64,000 nucleotides of DNA from Hazenella coriacea (GTDB taxonomy: Bacteria > Bacillota > Bacilli > Thermoactinomycetales > Thermoactinomycetaceae), in assembly GCF_004341825.1 (NCBI RefSeq), contig NZ_SMAG01000002.1, positions 124,001 to 188,000 on the forward strand. The letters are read 5' to 3'. Below the pieces are notes generated by a model. The model did not search any database and was not told where the DNA came from. It worked only from the letters and a program-made list of their open reading frames with translations. This document shows positions 27,748 through 37,018 of this stretch, piece by piece (positions within the stretch are counted from its first letter, which is position 1; the number at the start of each line of letters is the position of its first letter). The translations under genes and the position numbers were made by a program.

Positions 27748-28752
27748 ATGTCTCGCAAAAAAGCGTTGTTGGCTTCTTCCCTCACCGTCTGTACCGCTTC
27801 TGCTTCCTGGGCGATTGGAACAGATAAACATCCTGTATATGCTTTGGATATGAAAGATTCCACTAATCCCGACTTGGAACAGGATTTAATTGCCCAAGAG
27901 GCGATTGTGCATTATCTAAACCCCATCCAGGCTGTTGCAGAAGGGAATCTAGCCGCTACAGTGGAGACAAAACCACTCATGTACCGTGTACAAAAAGGAG
28001 ATACACTCTACCAAATAGGAAAGTTTTTTGGTATTCCTTTTGATCAACTGTCATTATACAATCAAATCGTCGATCCTAATTATCTTAAAACGGGTCAAAA
28101 CCTTAAGATTCCTCTGACACGCAAGTGGGTAAGGCTACAATTTGGCGACACGGTAGAAAGTTTAGCAAAAGAGCACCAGACTACTACGGATTTATTAGTT
28201 TATCTAAATCCAATACTCAAAGACCCTGAGATTACATATGTGGGTCAAATGATTTCCGTTCCGCAGAAATTGGAAGTAAAATCACCGGAGACAGTACCCA
28301 AACCTGCGCCAGCGAAAAAAGGAACGATTCGTTTAGCCGCCAAATCTATGTCTAAACCACAGAAGAGAGAAGCAGGCTCGTATCGGTTTCATTGGCCAGT
28401 ATCTGGTCAAATCACTAGTAACTTTGGCTGGAGAAATGGTCGCCAGCATAAAGGGATTGATATATGGAGTGCGGCAAAGTCTGGGGCGGTGATTCGTTCA
28501 TCTCTAGATGGGGTTGTTACACAAGCTGGCTATTCGGGAGGCTATGGGAATCTGGTCGTGGTGGATCATGGTGGGGGCTGGGTAACATATTATGCACATT
28601 TGAGTAAGATTAGTGTGAGCAAAGGTGAGTCCGTGCAAACGGGCCAATCATTGGGGAATATGGGACAGACGGGTAATGCAACAGGATATCATCTTCATTT
28701 TGAAGTGCGAAAAGATGGTCAGGCATTAAATCCTCTTTCTGTTTTAAAATAA
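27748..28752 (+). CDS. Secreted LysM / M23 family metallopeptidase
   Basis: 334 residues: an N-terminal signal sequence with basic start (MSRKKALLASSL); two LysM cell-wall-binding modules (about 77-121, beginning YRVQKGDTLYQIG, and about 127-172); a Lys/Pro/Ala-rich linker; and a C-terminal lysostaphin-like M23 domain. Zn ligands are visible in HKGIDI and HLHFE, so it should be an active endopeptidase cutting peptidoglycan cross-bridges. It lies between rho and rpmE, separated by its own structured leader. A role in spore or vegetative wall remodelling cannot be decided. Confidence 0.9.
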   Translation: MSRKKALLASSLTVCTASASWAIGTDKHPVYALDMKDSTNPDLEQDLIAQEAIVHYLNPIQAVAEGNLAATVETKPLMYRVQKGDTLYQIGKFFGIPFDQLSLYNQIVDPNYLKTGQNLKIPLTRKWVRLQFGDTVESLAKEHQTTTDLLVYLNPILKDPEITYVGQMISVPQKLEVKSPETVPKPAPAKKGTIRLAAKSMSKPQKREAGSYRFHWPVSGQITSNFGWRNGRQHKGIDIWSAAKSGAVIRSSLDGVVTQAGYSGGYGNLVVVDHGGGWVTYYAHLSKISVSKGESVQTGQSLGNMGQTGNATGYHLHFEVRKDGQALNPLSVLK

Positions 28753-28807
28753 GAAGAGTTCTGTAGAATTTCCTGATCAGAGAAAGAGATTCAACGTCCC
28801 TCTCACC

Positions 28808-28837
28808 TTGCAGCCTTAACTAGGTTCATGCTATAAT
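28808..28837 (+). promoter_or_regulatory. Promoter of rpmE
   Basis: TTGCAG, 18-base spacer, TATAAT, about 60 bases before the rpmE start. Confidence 0.6.
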
Positions 28838-28897
28838 ACACCAGTGGTTTCTTTCGAACGAACCAAGTATGGTCGGCTAGGAAAAGAGGTGATAGAT

Positions 28898-29098
28898 ATG
28901 AAAGCTGCAATTCATCCGGGCTACAGAATGACGACTGTAACATGTGCGTGTGGAAATACATTTGAAACCGGATCGACTTCTGAAAACCTTAAAGTTGATG
29001 TTTGTTCTGCATGCCATCCCTTCTTTACAGGCAAACAAAAAATGATCAACGCTGGTGGACGTGTCGATCGCTTCAAAAAGAAATACAATATCAAGTAA
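28898..29098 (+). CDS. rpmE: Ribosomal protein bL31 (zinc-binding form)
   Basis: 66 residues. Two cysteine pairs, CACGN and CSACHPF, form the Zn site of the C+ type of L31, distinguishing it from the zinc-independent YtiA/RpmE2 form. SD AAGAGGTG before ATG 28898 decides the start; the frame extends 18 codons upstream without one. L31 bridges the ribosomal subunits. Position between rho and tdk matches Bacillus. Confidence 0.96.
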   Translation: MKAAIHPGYRMTTVTCACGNTFETGSTSENLKVDVCSACHPFFTGKQKMINAGGRVDRFKKKYNIK

Positions 29099-29177
29099 TA
29101 TAGATTGGAAACAATTTATTGTAGGCAAGCGAGTCTTCATTCGCTTGCCTCTTCGTTTGAATAGGGGGAGGGGTATC

Positions 29178-29774
29178 ATGAACCTAGTTCACCGAGAAGG
29201 CTGGATCGAAGTGATTTGTGGGGGCATGTTTTCCGGAAAGAGTGAAGAGCTCATCCGACGGATTCGCCGTGCTAAGATTGCGAAATTATCTGTACAAGCA
29301 TTTAAACCAGTGATTGATGATCGCTATCATGCCGTGGCGATTGCTTCACACGATGGAATGATGGCCGATGCGCAGCCTGTCCATCATGCGGTGGAGATTC
29401 TACAACGGATCACTCCTGATACAGATGTGATCGCTATTGATGAAGTTCAATTTTTTGATCATGAGATTGTGGATATCTGTCAACAGTTAGCGGATCAAGG
29501 GAAAAGGGTTATTTGTGCTGGATTGGATCAAGATTTTCGGGGACAAGCGTTTGGCCCTACACCTTTGTTGCTAGCGATTGCAGAATATGTGACGAAGTTA
29601 CAAGCAATCTGTGTCCAATGTGGGGGACCCGCCAATCGCACCCAACGATTAATTGACGGACGACCCGCAGCCGCAGATGATCCTGTCATTCAAGTGGGAG
29701 CATCAGAACAATATGAAGCTCGTTGTCGTCATTGCCATGAATTAGGGAAGAAATCAGCATTAGAAATCAAATAA
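29178..29774 (+). CDS. tdk: Thymidine kinase
   Basis: Type II thymidine kinase, phosphorylating thymidine in the salvage pathway. 198 residues. The P-loop GGMFSGKS is at 15-22, DEVQFF carries the catalytic Glu, and two Cys pairs (CVQCGG and CRHC) form the structural Zn site. SD GGGAGGGG before ATG 29178. The transcript ends in a very long perfect hairpin. Confidence 0.95.
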   Translation: MNLVHREGWIEVICGGMFSGKSEELIRRIRRAKIAKLSVQAFKPVIDDRYHAVAIASHDGMMADAQPVHHAVEILQRITPDTDVIAIDEVQFFDHEIVDICQQLADQGKRVICAGLDQDFRGQAFGPTPLLLAIAEYVTKLQAICVQCGGPANRTQRLIDGRPAAADDPVIQVGASEQYEARCRHCHELGKKSALEIK

Positions 29775-29775
29775 A

Positions 29776-29837
29776 CTCTATTCACTAAAAAACTCAATGA
29801 AAGATGAATCTTCCATTGAGTTTTTTAGTGAATAGAG
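29776..29837. terminator. 24-bp perfect hairpin between convergent tdk and CPBP genes
   Basis: CTCTATTCACTAAAAAACTC and the next four bases pair perfectly with the sequence ending at 29837. The 14-base loop itself contains AAGAT/ATCTT. The arm has A-runs on one side and T-runs on the other, so it can work as a terminator in both directions. Confidence 0.8.
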
Positions 29838-29860
29838 AGTGCGATCAATTTAAAATAAAA

Positions 29861-29884
29861 AAGCAGGGGATCAAGTCCCCATGC
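29861..29884 (-). terminator. Terminator of the CPBP protease gene
   Basis: On the - strand GCATGGGGA pairs with TCCCCTGC, followed by TTTTTTATTT. Confidence 0.75.
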
Positions 29885-29892
29885 TATATACT

Positions 29893-30936
29893 TTACATGA
29901 TTTGAAAGTAACTCAAAAACCCAAGCCCCATATTATAAGTGGCATGAACGACCATACTGGTGGAAGTATTGGTGCGGTTCCGAATAATTCCAAGAGCCAA
30001 GCCGATCAATAGAACGATGAGTGTAGACAAACTGAATCCATAGTTAGCATGGGTGATCGCAAACAAGACTGAAGTAAGGATTAAACCGAATTTGGGTTGC
30101 ATTGCACCACGAAAAATGGTTTCTTCGCCAATCGCTGCTGCGAGTCCTAAAGTTAAAACTCCCGGGATGGTTGTAACAAGTGGACCAATTAATTTATCAG
30201 TTAGTTCATTTACATCTTCATCAATTCCAAAGCCGAGTTGCATCGCCAGTTGTTCCATACCCATTACAATCCCAATAAATACGATGGCAATTCCGATCCC
30301 AAAGCCGACTTGTTTGAGAGTAGGACGAACAATTCCTAAGCGTTTGAAAGTTTCTTTAGCACTTCTACGGGTAAATAAACCGACACCCAACAGACCAATA
30401 AAAAAGAGAGACAGATCTTGGACCCAAATGGTAGTAATTGTGGAAGTGCTACTCATTTGTTGGGTTGTGGCACTCATATTTTCAAGCCCAATGGCCAACG
30501 TCATCCACAACTGGATAATGACTAAGACACTTAAGGATAATGAAATGGCATGGAGTCGATTATGTGGGTTGATCGGGATCAGACGGGATATTCCTCGACG
30601 GACTGCCGGAATGAGGAGGATCAGCCCTATGATGGCAGGAATCAAGAAAGCAAGTCCCATAGATAAAGTGTTAAAGTCCGAAAGTCCCATCGAAGTGAAC
30701 ATTTCTTGCCGTGTATCAGCAGGAACGGAATCCATCATGAGACTGAGCATTAAGTAGATAAAGCCGATTAACATAACAATTCCAAAACCAAATATTAATA
30801 AACCATAGCTGACCCATCCCAGCGCTTTTCCACCAGAAGGATTTTCAAGAGTACGATCTTTTTCAGATAGATTAATCAACAAAAACAATAACATGAGTGG
30901 AATAAACATCAAGAATGTAAAAATCGTTTCTATCAT
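29893..30936 (-). CDS. CPBP family intramembrane glutamic endopeptidase
   Basis: 347 residues, about eight hydrophobic helices. The CPBP/Abi (Rce1-like) motifs are all present in the C-terminal part: GEETIFRG, FAITHANYG and VVHATYNMG. Family members cleave prenylated or other membrane proteins, and in Bacillota some protect against self-made bacteriocins. I chose the ATG at 30936, 10 bases after AAGGAG; the longer start overlaps that SD. Isolated on the - strand between tdk and prfA, with its own terminator. No bacteriocin genes are nearby, so the target is unknown. Confidence 0.88.
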   Translation of the reverse strand: MIETIFTFLMFIPLMLLFLLINLSEKDRTLENPSGGKALGWVSYGLLIFGFGIVMLIGFIYLMLSLMMDSVPADTRQEMFTSMGLSDFNTLSMGLAFLIPAIIGLILLIPAVRRGISRLIPINPHNRLHAISLSLSVLVIIQLWMTLAIGLENMSATTQQMSSTSTITTIWVQDLSLFFIGLLGVGLFTRRSAKETFKRLGIVRPTLKQVGFGIGIAIVFIGIVMGMEQLAMQLGFGIDEDVNELTDKLIGPLVTTIPGVLTLGLAAAIGEETIFRGAMQPKFGLILTSVLFAITHANYGFSLSTLIVLLIGLALGIIRNRTNTSTSMVVHATYNMGLGFLSYFQIM

Positions 30937-31264
30937 AACAGGTAAACTCCTTATCATAGAGAGATTATTGTTATAAACTCCAAAAAGTAGTCCTTTCTAT
31001 CATAACATCTTTTTACATATGACTTTCTTTAACTTTACATTAACTCTGATTTATTGTTTCATAGGCCCAAGTTTATGAAGGGTAGATCAAACTACGACGC
31101 ATAAGGATTGAGGCTTATCTCCTCATCGAACCAGACTGGTTTTTATTCTCCGTATGGAGGTTTTCTTCCAAAAAGGAGGAGGTTTATGATACAATCAAAT
31201 GACGCATGATGCTTTTTGAAAATGGATGATCGGATTCATTTTCAACATATGGGAGTGAAGAACA
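30937..31264. other. Gap between divergent CPBP gene and prfA
   Basis: About 330 bases. It contains small inverted repeats (AACCAGACTGGTT near 31128; CTCCGTATGGAG near 31149) and AT-rich stretches. I see no gene or known RNA family. Confidence 0.4.
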
Positions 31265-32332
31265 GTGTTGGATCGTCTAGAATCGATTCACCAACGGTAT
31301 GAAGAACTTAGCCGTTTGCTATGTGACCCAGAAGTGATTAACGATACAAATAAATTACGGACTTATTCCAAAGAGCAATCGAGCTTGGAAGAGCAGAATC
31401 AGGCTTATTTGGAATATAAAGAAGTTGTGGAGCAGTACCAAGACGCTAAACAAATGTTGGAAGAAAAGCTGGATGACGAGATGCGAGAGCTCGTTAAAGT
31501 GGAGATTGATGAACTAAGTGAACGAAAAGACGGATTGGAGGAAAAGATTAAAATCCTCCTTCTACCTAAAGATCCAAATGACGACAAAAACGTAATCGTT
31601 GAAATCCGTGGAGCGGCAGGTGGAGATGAAGCGGCTCTCTTTGCCTCTAATCTTTACCGGATGTATACACGTTATGCGGAGCGTCAACGATGGAAAGTGG
31701 AATTATTAGAGGCGAATAGTACAGGTTTGGGCGGATTTAAGGAAGTGATCTTTTCGATCCAAGGCCATGGGGCATACAGTCGCTTAAAATATGAGAGTGG
31801 AGCCCATCGCGTTCAGCGAGTTCCTTCTACTGAATCAGGGGGAAGAATCCATACCTCAACAGCAACAGTGGCTGTTTTACCTGAAGCTGAAGATGTAGAA
31901 ATTGAAATTCATGATAAGGATCTTCGGATTGATACCTTTTGTTCAAGCGGACCAGGTGGGCAAAGTGTAAATACGACCAAATCAGCGGTTCGGATTACCC
32001 ACTTACCTACTGGAATCGTTGTTTCCTGTCAGGATGAAAAATCACAAATTAAAAATAAAGATAAAGCGCTTCGGGTTTTGCGTGCTCGACTCTTTGACAT
32101 TAAACAACAAGAAGAAATGGCAAAAATGGCAGATGCGAGAAAAACGCAGGTAGGCACAGGTGACCGAAGCGAACGGATCCGTACCTATAATTTTCCGCAA
32201 AGTCGTGTCACAGACCATCGGATTGGGCTTACATTACACAAATTAGATTTGATTTTAGATGGGGATCTCAATGAGATCATAGATTCGCTGATCTTGTATG
32301 AACAGACAGAGTTACTTCAGAATGCGAATTAA
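31265..32332 (+). CDS. prfA: Peptide chain release factor 1
   Basis: Recognises UAA and UAG stop codons. 355 residues. The PxT anticodon-like tripeptide is visible as Pro-Ser-Thr in [10 protein letters not shown], which marks RF1 rather than RF2, and the catalytic Gly231-Gly232-Gln233 lies in SGPGGQSVN. The GTG start at 31265 is about 9 bases after GGGAG; a TTG follows at once. prmC, which methylates that Gln, is next in the operon. Confidence 0.96.
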   Translation: MLDRLESIHQRYEELSRLLCDPEVINDTNKLRTYSKEQSSLEEQNQAYLEYKEVVEQYQDAKQMLEEKLDDEMRELVKVEIDELSERKDGLEEKIKILLLPKDPNDDKNVIVEIRGAAGGDEAALFASNLYRMYTRYAERQRWKVELLEANSTGLGGFKEVIFSIQGHGAYSRLKYESGAHRVQRVPSTESGGRIHTSTATVAVLPEAEDVEIEIHDKDLRIDTFCSSGPGGQSVNTTKSAVRITHLPTGIVVSCQDEKSQIKNKDKALRVLRARLFDIKQQEEMAKMADARKTQVGTGDRSERIRTYNFPQSRVTDHRIGLTLHKLDLILDGDLNEIIDSLILYEQTELLQNAN

Positions 32333-32355
32333 TTGATGATAAGGAGTCTCTTAAC

Positions 32356-33243
32356 GTGTTTGAGCCACAACCAATAAGGATTCGGGAAGCCTATCAACAG
32401 GCTTCCTCTTTTTTAGCACAAAAAGGGATCGATTCACCGACTTTTGAAGCTGAGTTATTGATGCGTCGTCTTTTGCAGATCGATCGAACTCACTTTTTTA
32501 TGAAGTTGGATGAACCTTTTCCTGTAGAATTACAAAGTCGATGGGATGAATGGTTACAACGAAGAGGCGTGGGCGAACCGATTCAATATATATTAGGAGA
32601 CCAAGAATTCTTTGGGCGATTATTTGAAGTGAATCCCTCTGTTTTAATTCCACGACCTGAGACAGAGATTCTGATTGAGACCGTATTAACTACAGCAGAC
32701 CAACTCTGGTCCCAAGAGCCTTTACATGTCGTCGATGTAGGTACAGGAAGTGGTGCTATTGCTGTAACTTTGGCAGCTGAACGACCTCATTGGAAGGTAA
32801 CGGCGATCGATATTTCTCTATCTGCTTTGGAAATAGCCCAAAAAAATGCCACTAAACATGGTGTTCGAGAGCAGATTACATGGATTCATGGAGAATATCT
32901 GCATCCATTATCCACGAATACTCCTGTGGATATTTGCGTGTCCAATCCTCCCTATATCCCCACAGATGTAGTGCCTACACTAGAAAAACAGGTCGCTCAG
33001 TATGAACCTCTCCTTGCTTTAGATGGTGGAGTAGATGGATTAGAGCCTTATCGAGTTCTTACAAAACAGTTAGCTCAGTGGAAAGCTAAAAAACAGTTAA
33101 TTTGTTTCGAAATTGGCTCTGAACAAGGTCAGGCTGTATCTTCATGGGTATCTCAAATCTCGCTCGAGATGACGGTACAAGTGAAACAAGATCTGGCAGG
33201 TAGGGATCGTGTCGTAGTCGGCTATTGTAACAGTAATATCTAG
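32356..33243 (+). CDS. prmC: Release factor glutamine methyltransferase
   Basis: SAM-dependent enzyme that methylates the GGQ glutamine of RF1 and RF2. 295 residues: helical N-terminal release-factor-binding domain, then a Rossmann methyltransferase domain with VVDVGTGSGAIAV and the catalytic NPPY at 197-200. The GTG start is 9 bases after AAGGAG. It lies 23 bases behind prfA. Confidence 0.95.
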   Translation: MFEPQPIRIREAYQQASSFLAQKGIDSPTFEAELLMRRLLQIDRTHFFMKLDEPFPVELQSRWDEWLQRRGVGEPIQYILGDQEFFGRLFEVNPSVLIPRPETEILIETVLTTADQLWSQEPLHVVDVGTGSGAIAVTLAAERPHWKVTAIDISLSALEIAQKNATKHGVREQITWIHGEYLHPLSTNTPVDICVSNPPYIPTDVVPTLEKQVAQYEPLLALDGGVDGLEPYRVLTKQLAQWKAKKQLICFEIGSEQGQAVSSWVSQISLEMTVQVKQDLAGRDRVVVGYCNSNI

Positions 33244-33259
33244 ATTACTTTATGGTAAT

Positions 33260-33330
33260 GAGTCACCTCCGTAGTATTGATGAGGTTACCTATACGATCA
33301 AGTAATGGAGCTCAATACTCATCCTTCGGA
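33260..33330 (+). other. Overlapping inverted repeats upstream of spoIIR
   Basis: GGTAA/TTACC with inner CCTC/GAGG form one hairpin; AGTATTGA/TCAATACT with outer CTCCG/CGGAG form another that uses part of the same sequence. The two folds exclude each other. No known riboswitch is recognised. Confidence 0.35.
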
Positions 33331-33492
33331 GTTTGTATCTTGCAAAGAAGAGGGTAATTCCGGCTCATCCTTTGAATTTACCTATATTTGACCTTAGTAT
33401 TTTTTTACTTTAGAGCCTAATTACAAAAAAGTGCGACTAAGTACCTTCAAACTTGTCCATAATTTAAGTAGAGGGACAAAGAGGAGGATGTA

Positions 33493-34182
33493 ATGATGCA
33501 AGTTCGCACTTTTATCTTATCTTTTTTAGTCGGTTTATCTGTGTGGTTTGTCTATACTCAACAAGGATTTGGGGAAACTATTTCGCTTAACGCGATGAAT
33601 CAGATAGATACAGAATCGGAAGAAATCCCAGACCAAGCGATTCGTCTCCGAATTTTAGCTCATAGTGATGATGTGAAAGACCAGTATTTAAAAAGAAAAG
33701 TTCGAGATGAGATGATCAAGGAAATTGAGACTTGGGCACATCGTCCTGCTAATATCCAAGAGGCCCGTAAGCTGATCAAACAACATTTACCTACTTTTCA
33801 ACAGATTGCTGAGGAGACGATTAAGCAACAAGGCTTCTCATACCCTGTTCAGGTTGACTTTGGCAGTGTACCATTTCCAACTAAGCTATATGGGGATCAA
33901 GTATATCCAGCGGGAAATTATGAAGCCTTGCGAATTACGATTGGTGATGGAAAAGGGGACAACTGGTGGTGTGTCTTATTTCCACCGCTCTGTTTTGTAG
34001 ATATGAGTAACGGGGATGCGATTCCTCGGCCCGATCCACTTCCAGCTTCGATGACAACGCAAAACAAAATTTATGCTTCAGCAAGTAAAGTGGTGGATAC
34101 TGAAGTGTTTCCAACAGAAAAAGAGCAATCAGTCGAAGTGCGATTTCTCTTTCTTGATAAATGGTTGGATTGGTTTCGCTAG
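33493..34182 (+). CDS. spoIIR: Stage II sporulation protein R
   Basis: Forespore-made secreted signal that triggers SpoIIGA to process pro-sigma-E in the mother cell. 229 residues with an N-terminal hydrophobic segment (about residues 5-22) serving as signal or anchor. The family core is clear: RLRILAHSD, DQYLKRKVRDEM, GKGDNWWCVLFPPLCFVD. Two adjacent ATG codons lie behind GAGGAGG. Expected to be under sigma-F, but I could not pick out a convincing sigma-F promoter. Confidence 0.95.
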   Translation: MMQVRTFILSFLVGLSVWFVYTQQGFGETISLNAMNQIDTESEEIPDQAIRLRILAHSDDVKDQYLKRKVRDEMIKEIETWAHRPANIQEARKLIKQHLPTFQQIAEETIKQQGFSYPVQVDFGSVPFPTKLYGDQVYPAGNYEALRITIGDGKGDNWWCVLFPPLCFVDMSNGDAIPRPDPLPASMTTQNKIYASASKVVDTEVFPTEKEQSVEVRFLFLDKWLDWFR

Positions 34183-34221
34183 AGAATAAGGCTTATATAA
34201 ATAGACATGAATACTTTTTGT

Positions 34222-34249
34222 AATCCGGAACTTAGATCCGGATTTTTTG
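34222..34249 (+). terminator. Terminator after spoIIR
   Basis: AATCCGGA and TCCGGATT pair around a short loop and are followed by TTTTTTG. Confidence 0.85.
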
Positions 34250-34308
34250 TTCTAAAAGGAGAGTCCCCTGCATATGGGTGAAAAAGATGGACAAGGGGGG
34301 ACTGATTG

Positions 34309-34782
34309 ATGTTAGTCATTCGTAAAGCGAACCGTGAGGATCTAAAAGGTATTCAACAGCTATTAGTAGAATCTGGGCTATACCACCATGACCTCTCTGA
34401 ACATCTTCAACATTTTCTTGTTGTGGAGTCAAGTGAAGGCTGTGAAATACTTGGAGTAGCCGGCATGGAAGTTTATCATCCTTATGGTTTGTTACGGTCA
34501 TTTGTACTTAAACGAGAAATTTGGAAGCCTCAGATCGGACTACAGCTGATTCAGATGTTATTGATGCAAGCTGAAAAGCTAAAATGCGATTCAATTTTCT
34601 TAATCACTAATACCTTGGCGCCTTTATTTGAACCATTGGGTTTCTCAATGATCCAGAAAGAAGAACTACCTGAATCGATCCGAACATCTGCTCATCTAAA
34701 TTCATCAATGAGTCATGGGATTCCGATGGTTTATCATTGTTTACAGAGAGAGGGGAAGGAAGCTGTCCAAGTAGATCCATAG
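34309..34782 (+). CDS. ywlB: GNAT family acetyltransferase, YwlB-like
   Basis: 157 residues. N-terminal IRKANREDLKGIQQLL is the usual first strand/helix of a GNAT; the acetyl-CoA-binding region is degenerate (KREIWKPQIGLQLIQMLL), lacking a clear Q/RxxGxG. The C-terminal FEPLGF segment is typical of the ArgA/ArsN-like subgroup. It sits between spoIIR and ywlC, as ywlB does in B. subtilis. Substrate unknown. Confidence 0.8.
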   Translation: MLVIRKANREDLKGIQQLLVESGLYHHDLSEHLQHFLVVESSEGCEILGVAGMEVYHPYGLLRSFVLKREIWKPQIGLQLIQMLLMQAEKLKCDSIFLITNTLAPLFEPLGFSMIQKEELPESIRTSAHLNSSMSHGIPMVYHCLQREGKEAVQVDP

Positions 34783-34891
34783 GATGATTGGTTTACTGAA
34801 AATGAAGGGTTGATATTTCTCATGATGATAATCGTCTCAAATGGAGTTAAAATGGTTTTTAGTCAGATGTGAACTAAAAGGAGAATGTACG

Positions 34892-35959
34892 TTGCAACTG
34901 AGAACGACTCACTGGTGGAAGATTCCATGGACAGAAGAAATTAAGCAACTTAAACAAAATGAATTTCTAAACCAAGCTTCCTTACTACTTCGTGAAGGAG
35001 GATTGGTCGCTTTTCCTACTGAGACTGTATATGGACTGGGGGCAGACGCCACCAATGAACAAGCAGTTTCTACAATATTTACAGCAAAGGGAAGACCTTC
35101 AGATAACCCACTGATTGTACATTTGGGTGAAGTTGAACAATTGAGTGACTGGGTAGCAGAGATTCCTGATGTTGCTCATCAGTTAATTGAGCGTTTTTGG
35201 CCAGGTCCCCTTACCCTTGTTTTACCACATAATGGTCGTGTAGCTTCTCAAGTGACTGCGGGGTTATCTACTGTAGCAGTTCGAATTCCTGAGCATCCAG
35301 TTGCCCTTGCACTTTTGCAACTGGCTCAAGTTCCAGTCGCAGCACCCAGTGCCAATCGATCTGGAAGACCTAGCCCGACAGAAGCTGCTCATGTGTGGAA
35401 AGATCTATCTGGGAGGATTGATATTCTCTTAGATGGAGGGGCAACAGGAGTGGGGGTTGAGTCTACTGTTATTGATGTGACAGAAAAAACTCCTGTATTG
35501 CTTCGTCCAGGGGGAGTAACGATTGAGGAGATTCGTGATGTGATTGGGGACGTACGTGTAGACCAAGGGTTATTCTCCAAAATGGTAGCTCCACGATCCC
35601 CTGGAATGAAATATCAGCATTATGCTCCACGAGGGGAAATGTGGCTCGTCTCTGGAAGTGAACAGAAGATGCGTGCACGGATCACTCAGTTGGCACGAGA
35701 GGCGATGCGTGAAAAGAGAAAAGTTGGCATACTAACGACTGAAGAGTTTCAAGATCAGTATCAAGCTGACTTAGTGATCGCCTGTGGTCAGAGGAAAGAA
35801 CCAGCAAGTGTAGCGAAGGATTTATACCATACTCTTCGCCGCTTTGATGATGAAGACATCGAGTTGATCCTTGCAGAAACTTTTCCGGAAAAAGGTCTCT
35901 ATCATTCAGTCATGAATCGTTTGCAGAAAGCCGCAGGCGGAAAAATCATTCGCGTTTAA
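34892..35959 (+). CDS. ywlC: L-threonylcarbamoyladenylate synthase (Sua5/YwlC type)
   Basis: First enzyme of the universal t6A modification of tRNA at position 37, making threonylcarbamoyl-AMP from Thr, bicarbonate and ATP. 355 residues: an N-terminal YrdC domain (FPTETVYGLGADA, KGRPSDNPLIVH, SANRSGRPSPT) and a C-terminal Sua5 domain after the linker SPGMKYQHYAP, so it is the long Sua5 form rather than TsaC. The start is TTG 34892, nine bases after AAGGAG; the frame is open further upstream without an SD. Confidence 0.95.
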   Translation: MQLRTTHWWKIPWTEEIKQLKQNEFLNQASLLLREGGLVAFPTETVYGLGADATNEQAVSTIFTAKGRPSDNPLIVHLGEVEQLSDWVAEIPDVAHQLIERFWPGPLTLVLPHNGRVASQVTAGLSTVAVRIPEHPVALALLQLAQVPVAAPSANRSGRPSPTEAAHVWKDLSGRIDILLDGGATGVGVESTVIDVTEKTPVLLRPGGVTIEEIRDVIGDVRVDQGLFSKMVAPRSPGMKYQHYAPRGEMWLVSGSEQKMRARITQLAREAMREKRKVGILTTEEFQDQYQADLVIACGQRKEPASVAKDLYHTLRRFDDEDIELILAETFPEKGLYHSVMNRLQKAAGGKIIRV

Positions 35960-35985
35960 ACTTTTTAGGTAAATCAGTAACTAAG

Positions 35986-36022
35986 AAAAGGCATGTTTAG
36001 GTAAGTGAAGCATGCCTTTTTT
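35986..36022 (+). terminator. Terminator after ywlC
   Basis: AAAAGGCATG and CATGCCTTTT pair around a 15-base loop, with the T-run in the right arm. Confidence 0.85.
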
Positions 36023-36052
36023 GCTTATCATTTGATATAAGGTTGAGTGATT

Positions 36053-36874
36053 TCAATATTTTAACGCTAGAATTTCTTTTAAATCGGATTGTAATACAGG
36101 AAATTTTTTTAAATGCATAAATCGAAAGTATAAACTCCGCAGAAATAATTTTAAGTTAATGTTCATATGCATCCAGAGCGGCAAAGGTAGGCTACCTTTA
36201 CATTGATCTAATTGTTGTAACATTTGTTGGAGCCAAAGCTTCAGTTCTGTTTCAGGTAGTCCTCTTTTGAGCATTTCTATCATAGGGGTAATGAGTCGTT
36301 CATCTTCTTCGTATTGGTACACAGCGAGGGGTGTCATTGCCACCTTACACAAGATCGTGCCTACTTCTTTAAAGTCGCTTTCGGTTAATTGAGGACTTTT
36401 GATCCAAGCATCCCAAGCATCTGCCACATGAGCGATACTATGTGCCCATCCTTTTTCTTCTACATACCCTCTGACATCTTGCTCTTGAGGAGTATAGAGG
36501 GTTAACTTTTCTTTTACTTTGGTAATGATCTCATCTTCCAAGAAGTTCTTCTCTGCATTTACTTCTAAGATCAAGGCGATCACTAATGAAGAGAAAGAGC
36601 GCATAAAGACGGAATCATCTTCAGACGACCCAAGTTGGAACATAAGATGTTGTTCATCCAAACACACCTCTAATATATTTTTGCACTCAGTAGGAGAGAT
36701 CCACTCGTTTAAGATGATCTGAGAATAGGTTGAATAAATAAGCTCACGAAGATCAGAATCTGTTGAGCCGATCCAAGGGAGCATCGATGTACATAGCGAA
36801 CTCCAATCGAAAGATGTTTCAGATTTGGAGTTATCTAATTCCCTCAATAATTGTTTCAATTCATGCTCTTGCAT
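36053..36874 (-). CDS. DUF2785 domain protein
   Basis: 273 residues, soluble and predicted mostly helical. The segment EEKGWAHSIAHVADAWDAWIKSP (two His in a helix) is the recognisable signature of the DUF2785 family; function of the family is not known to me. It faces ywlC across a shared 3' region. It sits between two genes that are adjacent in B. subtilis (ywlC and mntP), so it is an insertion into the conserved order. Confidence 0.75.
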   Translation of the reverse strand: MQEHELKQLLRELDNSKSETSFDWSSLCTSMLPWIGSTDSDLRELIYSTYSQIILNEWISPTECKNILEVCLDEQHLMFQLGSSEDDSVFMRSFSSLVIALILEVNAEKNFLEDEIITKVKEKLTLYTPQEQDVRGYVEEKGWAHSIAHVADAWDAWIKSPQLTESDFKEVGTILCKVAMTPLAVYQYEEDERLITPMIEMLKRGLPETELKLWLQQMLQQLDQCKGSLPLPLWMHMNINLKLFLRSLYFRFMHLKKFPVLQSDLKEILALKY

Positions 36875-37018
36875 ATATGTATCATTCCTTTCTGGCCCAG
36901 ATCAAATAATTATAACATCTCATTTTGAAGTTTGAATATAGCCTTTGCGGGACTGTTCTTTTTTTTCGGACTTAGGCATACCTTTTGACAAGCGGGTTTA
37001 GGACAAGGGAGGATAACG

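Noticed and set aside
30053-30757. 234-codon + strand frame
   Set aside because: Shadow of the CPBP protease gene on the other strand, which has all catalytic motifs and membrane helices.
36875-37018. yybP-ykoY manganese riboswitch before mntP
   Set aside because: Only 144 bases with no matching stem-loops or conserved core.
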